Shown here in pieces: positions 58,959 through 64,000 of a stretch of 64,000 bases of DNA. Position 1 is the stretch's first letter, and the number at the start of each line of letters is the position of its first letter. The notes below the pieces were generated by a model, which saw only the letters and a program-made list of their open reading frames with translations, did not search any database and was not told where the DNA came from. Location: NCBI RefSeq assembly GCF_020085105.1, contig NC_058047.1, forward strand, positions 18,100,501-18,164,500. The letters are read 5' to 3'. The stretch comes from Siniperca chuatsi. Taxonomy: Eukaryota > Chordata > Actinopteri > Centrarchiformes > Sinipercidae. The position numbers were made by a program, and so were the translations under genes.

Positions 58959-59760
58959 ACACTTTTGATGGCTATTGCTTATGCTTGAGATCCATTCTGA
59001 TTAGAGGGATGGACACACAGTGATATTAAAAGCTATCTTTGCATCTTTTTGTTTTGTTTCTTTTGTAAGGTTGACACACCTTAACACGTGTATTTAGGAC
59101 CACTTAAGATGACAGACTTTTTTTAAAGAGTTCAAATAAACTTTTGTGTAGTGGTGTACAAATTGAAAGTAATGTATTTTTTTTCTTCTTTTTTTAAGTA
59201 TACCAAATGTAAATTATGTACAATGAGTGTGCCAATCCCCTTTCTTTGTAAAGCCAGATTCTTAACAAGTGCCAATGTTGTGAAAAATCAGAGGGCCTGT
59301 GAATTTCTTGGTCCCGTTTTTAAAACAAATAAACACTTAAATATGTGATTAATTAACTAAAAAAAGGACAATTTTATTCTATATTTAAGATTAATGATGA
59401 ACTGCTGTTTTTAAGATAAATGTCATTTTAATTGCATGTGTTTGTCAGGTTGGGGAGGGAGTGGGTGGGTGGGGGGGCGAGATACTGTATTCACGCATCG
59501 CCCTCATGAAAAGGGTCCTAATGGTTTTTGATTTACAGTATTTTAGCCATATTTCTCTTTTGTATGTTTCATTTCAACCACTGTTGCCTGAACCTCATTC
59601 AAACATGAAAATGATTTTCATAGCCTTCTCCTTTAAATGTTTTCAAAGTGGAATAAAATATGTTCCTATACTCTCTTATTGCATCCTTGTACATTTCCTT
59701 TGGAGTGAGAAATTGTTTTCTTACATATTGTGATTAAAGGACCATACCACTTTTTTTAAT
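54862..59760 (+). other. gna11: Probable long 3' UTR of gna11
   Basis: Nearly 5 kb without recognised interspersed repeats. It contains AATAAA signals at 55562-55567, 56205-56210, 59135-59140, 59328-59333 and 59652-59657. Two Pumilio-type TGTAAATA motifs occur at 55558-55565 and 55898-55905. A CA run follows the stop (54892-54912) and a GT/GCGT run lies at 58907-58958. The low repeat content contrasts with the introns and supports transcribed, constrained sequence. The true 3' end needs transcript data. Confidence 0.5.
58907..58958. repeat. (GTGTGC)n-(GT)n microsatellite
   Basis: About 52 bases of GTGTGC units passing into GT units, within the probable gna11 3' UTR. Confidence 0.9.
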
Positions 59761-60107
59761 GTCTAATACTGCAAGTTGTGTATACTTAATTTCAGACCAT
59801 TTCATAATGTTGTAAATTTGTGAAAGCATTTCGCTGCCTTCCAGTAAGTTGTTGATATCCATTTATTTCAGTACAATATTAAGATAAAGACAGTTATCAT
59901 GCAACAGTAACAGAACCGAAGCAACTTGAATCACAAAAAGACGTTATTACAAAGGTGCATTTGTCAGCTTTTTAAAGGAGATCTAGCTCAGCATTTTGAT
60001 ACGACAAAGAAGAACCGTGGTTATAAATTCAACCAAATAACAGGTTTTTAGACCTGATTCTCATACATTTTAATGCAAAATATCTTAAGGATATGACTCA
60101 CATATAG

Positions 60108-60665
60108 GCAGTGGTAGAAAGTACATTTACTCAAGTACTGTATGAAGTACAATTTTGAGGTGCTTGTACTTGAGTAATTCCATTTTTATGTTACTTTATA
60201 CTTCTACTCCATTCCAATTCAGAGGCAAATATTGTACTTTTTACTCCACTACATTTATTTGATTAAATTTAGTCACTAGTTCCTTTACAGACTCAGATTA
60301 TTAATACAATATTATCAACAATTAAAATGATATATTATTATAGATTAAGCTACACAGCAGTATGCAATATAATTAAAATTAGCCCCACCCTTACAAGCTG
60401 TAACATTAAAGCTATATGTACATTAAACAATAAATAATTATAATCCAATAATATAATATACATTATTCTGAAATGGGCCATTCTGCATAATGAGTACTTT
60501 TACTTTTGGTACTTTTAGAATATTTTATATATAGGCTAATACTTTTGTACTTTTACTTAAGTAAAATTTTTAATGCATTACTTTTACTTGTAACACTTTA
60601 TTTCTACAGTGCAGTATTGTTACTTTGACTTATGTTAATAATCCCAGTACTTCTTCCACCACTGC
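60108..60665. repeat. Complete 'gtacttttactt' element with inverted ends
   Basis: A 558 bp copy with ends gcagtggtagaaagta and tacttcttccaccactgc, which are inverted relative to each other. It is flanked by the same six bases ATATAG (60102-60107 and 60666-60671). This is the most complete copy of the family in the window and lies between gna11 and tle5. It looks like a non-autonomous DNA transposon; no coding frame is present. Confidence 0.7.
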
Positions 60666-60989
60666 ATATAGGTGTTGATTAATACTGGTAACTGGCGAAT
60701 CAAATAACACACAGTGTCTGCAATAATGATTTGGTTACTTTAATGTCTAATAAAGAACAGCATGTTGTTTTGTCAAAAGGTTCTCAAAATCATTTTGTGA
60801 GAGGTGCCCTGACGCATTACATAGAGCCAAAAACTGTAAAAAGGGCTACAGGTAATATGTATTATTGTCAATGTTGGTATTACTGTAGTGGCTTGGGAAA
60901 TACCTTGAGTCCTGCTCTTAGCGGGATGAGAGGTTGGGGTGAAGTTACGGTCTTTTCTGCCCTGTATGCCGGCAGCAGTGAACCAGTGC

Positions 60990-62053
60990 ACTGATACACA
61001 TGCATTACCCGTCCTGTGACTGTGAGACTGTGTGGTGGCCTCGCCACATGAGGCGCTAGTTGCTCAGACATCAGCCGGCTGAAGAGGTAGATCTGCGGCG
61101 TGTAGATCTGCGCGGCGCTCAGCGCTCATCTAGCCGCTGTGTTTCTGTGTGGGGCGTACAGCTCAGCAGCGTCTCGCCTACCTACCAGCTCCGAGAATGG
61201 ACTGACTTTCTAGCTTCACCACCGCTGACAAATCCACTCTGTTTCTCCACGACTCCTCGGTTAAAGGGATAAACGTTCAGAGTTTAACTCAAGCCTGGGA
61301 TAATTTTAATACGAAGTTGGTTTTGCCGTCTGAGCGACAACAAAGATTTGGTGTGAGGTTTTTTTCCACTCGCGCGACTTATTTGTTGCCGTTGGACGAA
61401 ACGGGATTCAACTTAAACGAAGCCGCAGACATTTTGTTATTTCTGAGAATTTAGACCGTTTTTCCCCCCCTTCATACTTTTTCACCACGCAGTTGGCTGA
61501 AGACAGCGAACTGAAAGCTTTGAAGGACCACCACAGGGCGAAGGAAGAAGCCATTACCCTCCGCTCGCTAGCTACATCCTAACACCACTGTGTGCATAAC
61601 GTTATTAATTTACTTGCGTTGAGCTTGCATCGCCGCCGCTGCCGCCGCTTGTGCGTTAAAGCGGAAAGCTTGCAACAGCGATGGATCATTTTGACTGACA
61701 GCTTTTGAAGAATTAGCTAGCTTAGCCAGCGAGGAGCCAGCACTGATGGTGGTTTCCTGTTCACAGACACAGTAAATACGGGGTCGGGACAGGTACAGCT
61801 GAATTGTCTTGCATCACCCAGACAAGACACCGACTCTTTTACCTCGCTAACGGCTGAAAAGTGCATTATTTATATTCAGCTTATTTTTTAGGGGGGTCGC
61901 TAGCTACTGTTAGCTAGTCATCTTGCTAACGCTGGACAGCTCCTGTTTAAGGCTGGGCTAGCTTTGGACAAAGGACCAACGCGAGGAAAAATATAAACAC
62001 AGGGCACTCAGTTGATCGTGTTTGGGAAGGAAAGCAACAAACAAGGAATTGAC
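60990..62053 (+). promoter_or_regulatory. tle5: tle5 promoter region and 5' leader
   Basis: GC- and CpG-richer than its flanks, including a gccgccgctgccgccgctt stretch near 61630. No TATA box is convincing. Three short upstream frames lie in the probable leader: at 61196 (2 codons), 61681 (5 codons) and 61746 (9 codons). The transcription start is unknown, so some of these may be untranscribed. Confidence 0.5.
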
Positions 62054-62080
62054 ATGATGTTTCCACAATCAAGACACTCA
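62054..62080 (+). CDS. tle5: TLE family member 5 (Amino-terminal Enhancer of Split), first coding exon only
   Basis: ATG ATG TTT CCA CAA TCA AGA CAC TCA encodes MMFPQSRHS, then the donor GTAAGT. These nine residues are the N-terminus of TLE5/AES; TLE1 starts MFPQSRHP, and TLE2 and TLE3 start MYPQGRHP. The gene-order match to mammals, where AES lies beside GNA11, backs the call. Tle5 is a short Groucho-family protein with the Q domain but no WD40 repeats; it tetramerises with TLE corepressors and modulates their action in the nucleus. The remaining exons lie beyond the right end of the window: no exon encoding the expected LKFT/DRIKDEFQ region is visible up to 64000. The call rests on few residues plus context. 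Confidence 0.8.
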
Positions 62081-64000
62081 GTAAGTGGTTTTTAATTTGA
62101 CGTTGGTTAAGAAATTAGGGACTTGCTCTACAGTAAGCACGAAGTGATTTACCAAGGCAGGTTGGTTAGGTAGGGGAATTATGCATGCAACTTGTGTTTT
62201 TGACAGCACTTTGTAATTTAAATAGAGGTATTATAAGAGACTGGGAACAGTAGTAAGGTCTGTTTACAACTGCATCGTTTAGTTCTGCAGAAGATGTGTT
62301 GTTGGGGGTTATAGAGACATGACATGTGAGAGAAAACCTTTTGTATTTGGGCTTAAAACTGTTCAACTTTGTCCAAATGATGGCATTTAAGTCATCCTCC
62401 AAATCAAACAACTCTAATGAATGCTGTGATATTTCAGTACCATATGATTTTTACACCCCTGTCATTCTATTTTCAATTGGCTGCATTCTTTAAAATGCCA
62501 GAACCACATATTTATTAGCTGTAGTCCTGTTATGATGTTTCTCAGAAAGGGGAGCTTAATATAAGTGGTGTCCTTACTATCATTGTATGGCTACTGAACC
62601 ACTCAAAATTCACCATACACTATTATGTGCAGGTGGGTGTTTTTATGGAAAAAGCACACATCTCCTCTGTTCCCCTAAATCTCAAGTTTCCATGGTAACA
62701 GAAACTCAGTCCAGGGCATGCATTCATCAGTGATGAGGGCTGTCGAGCCCATTGGTCAAACATTTATGTTAAGTGACTGGCAGAATTGTGTTATTTGTCA
62801 AAGTACAAATATGCTGTTGTGTCCGGATATTCTTTCAGCCAAGGGCTCAAGTTAAAGAATTGTTTCTGGCTGGGACCCAGACTCAAATTGATAATCGAAG
62901 CCATCTCAATTGGCTTCTTATGGTGCCATCCTGAATCCTGAAACCCAAATTTGGTGGCCTACCTGTATTTTTTTTACCTCCCGTTTTTGGTTGCCATTTC
63001 ACCTTGCGCTTGCAAAGGCAAATATAACAAAAAGGCATTTGTGTAAGCGCAGGTAAACACAAAACGGCAAGAAGACTGTTATGTTGCCAGGGACTGTGCC
63101 CTCTGCTTCTCCCTGGCAACGTCTTGTCGCCACCACTAGTTCTTTTACTGCTGAAAGGGGAAGAGTTGTTTGCTGAAGCTAGAACCTGAATGTCTTTTGT
63201 GACATGAATGGTTTGCCCTTTGGCAGTCAGTCTGTGTGGCGGCATGATTGTGCTGCACTGTGGCGCTGCTGCTGATGTGAGCCTGCTGATGTGTGTTCTC
63301 AGACTATGGAGCAGGATGTGAGGATTTCTGAACCTCTGGTCACAGCCTGGCTTGTCAGATGAGTGAAATCCTGTATAAGTGGCGCGCTTAAGTTCAACTG
63401 TGTTCTGAAACTGATGATCTGAAAAGGATGTATTTTTTCAAGAACCAATCCAACTGCAAATTTTAAAAAAAAAAATGGCTGTGTTCTCTGTAGACGTACA
63501 ATCAAATATCTGTCCCTATATTAAATCAAATCTTATCATGGCTCCTTTTTACATGAAAAGGGAAAACATGCAGTTGGGATACAGAAGACTTCAGGGACTC
63601 CATTTTGTGCTTTTCATACTTCTTCTCAACAGCTCAACAGTGGAGCCCCTTAAGAGGAAACCTTTTAGTCAAACTCTACAGTACTGCAATTTTTGTAATA
63701 TCCTAAACTTAAAGTCAGACTGGATGCCCATTCTTAATAATGTTCAGATAATTTTTAATTTCTGGGAATTACTGGGACAAGATGTCACTTTAGAGCCCTG
63801 CTTTCAAACCACCCTCCTTCCTCTGGGTGAAGTGTTGAAGCAGTCACCTCCTGATGGAGAGAGAACTCAGTCACCTTTTCCAAGGTGAGAGCAGCTGGGC
63901 CACTCCAATCCCGCCTGCCTGCCTGCCTGATAGGAGGTTATTTTTCTAATCCAATTGAGTGCCCTTATGCTGCTTGATTGGAGTATTAAGACCCAACACA
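62081..64000. other. tle5 intron 1 (partial)
   Basis: No second coding exon, RNA gene or clear repeat is seen. The 137-codon frame at 63475-63888 has no recognisable domain and no splice-consistent link to tle5. Confidence 0.5.

Noticed and set aside
63475..63888. 137-codon plus-strand open frame in tle5 intron 1
   Set aside because: No recognisable domain, low-complexity start, no fit to the expected tle5 exon 2.

Overview
The window is vertebrate genomic DNA, almost certainly from a ray-finned (teleost) fish. Genes are split by GT-AG introns. The intergenic and intronic DNA is full of dinucleotide and tetranucleotide microsatellites and of interspersed repeat types I know from teleosts: an L2-type LINE, a Sleeping Beauty-like Tc1 remnant, non-autonomous hAT-like elements and AT-rich elements with 'gctgcaac' ends. 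All gene calls come from reading exons, splice sites and protein motifs. No database search was run.

Three genes are supported. (1) gna15, minus strand, coding exons from 16516 down to 3567: a complete 7-exon Gq-class G protein alpha subunit of 369 residues, with a probable non-coding first exon near 17200. (2) gna11, plus strand, 24523 to 54861: a complete Gq-class alpha subunit of 359 residues. Exon lengths are 136, 185, 155, 129, 130, 154 and 191 nt, followed by a probable long 3' UTR. (3) tle5 (formerly aes), plus strand: only its leader and first coding exon (62054-62080, MMFPQSRHS) are in the window, and the gene runs off the right end. The gene set gna15-gna11-tle5 matches the mammalian GNA15-GNA11-AES neighbourhood. 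However, gna11 and gna15 are head to head here, whereas in human they are head to tail.

The most interesting observation is a second copy of gna11 exon 4. Exon 4a (43186-43314) and exon 4b (43893-44021) are both exactly 129 nt, have the same phase, and are intact with good splice sites. They encode alternative versions of residues 159-202, which include switch I (Arg183, Thr186). Their ends differ in a telling way: 4a has the GNA11-like FDLENIIFR and 4b has the GNAQ-like FDLQSIIFR. One locus could therefore make two Gq-class alpha subunits that differ at nine residues.

Layout: 1-3566, gene-free DNA downstream of gna15; 3567-17210, gna15; 17211-23150, repeat-rich space between the divergent promoters; 23150-24522, gna11 promoter and leader; 24523-54861, gna11 coding exons, with a 16.7 kb first intron and a 3.4 kb decayed antisense L2 element in the intron after exon 4b; 54862 to about 59760, probable gna11 3' UTR; 60108-60665, a terminal-inverted-repeat element; about 60990-62053, tle5 promoter and leader; 62081-64000, tle5 intron 1.

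Both G proteins are expected to couple heptahelical receptors to phospholipase C-beta at the plasma membrane. Tle5 is a short Groucho/TLE-family corepressor and is a neighbour rather than a pathway partner.
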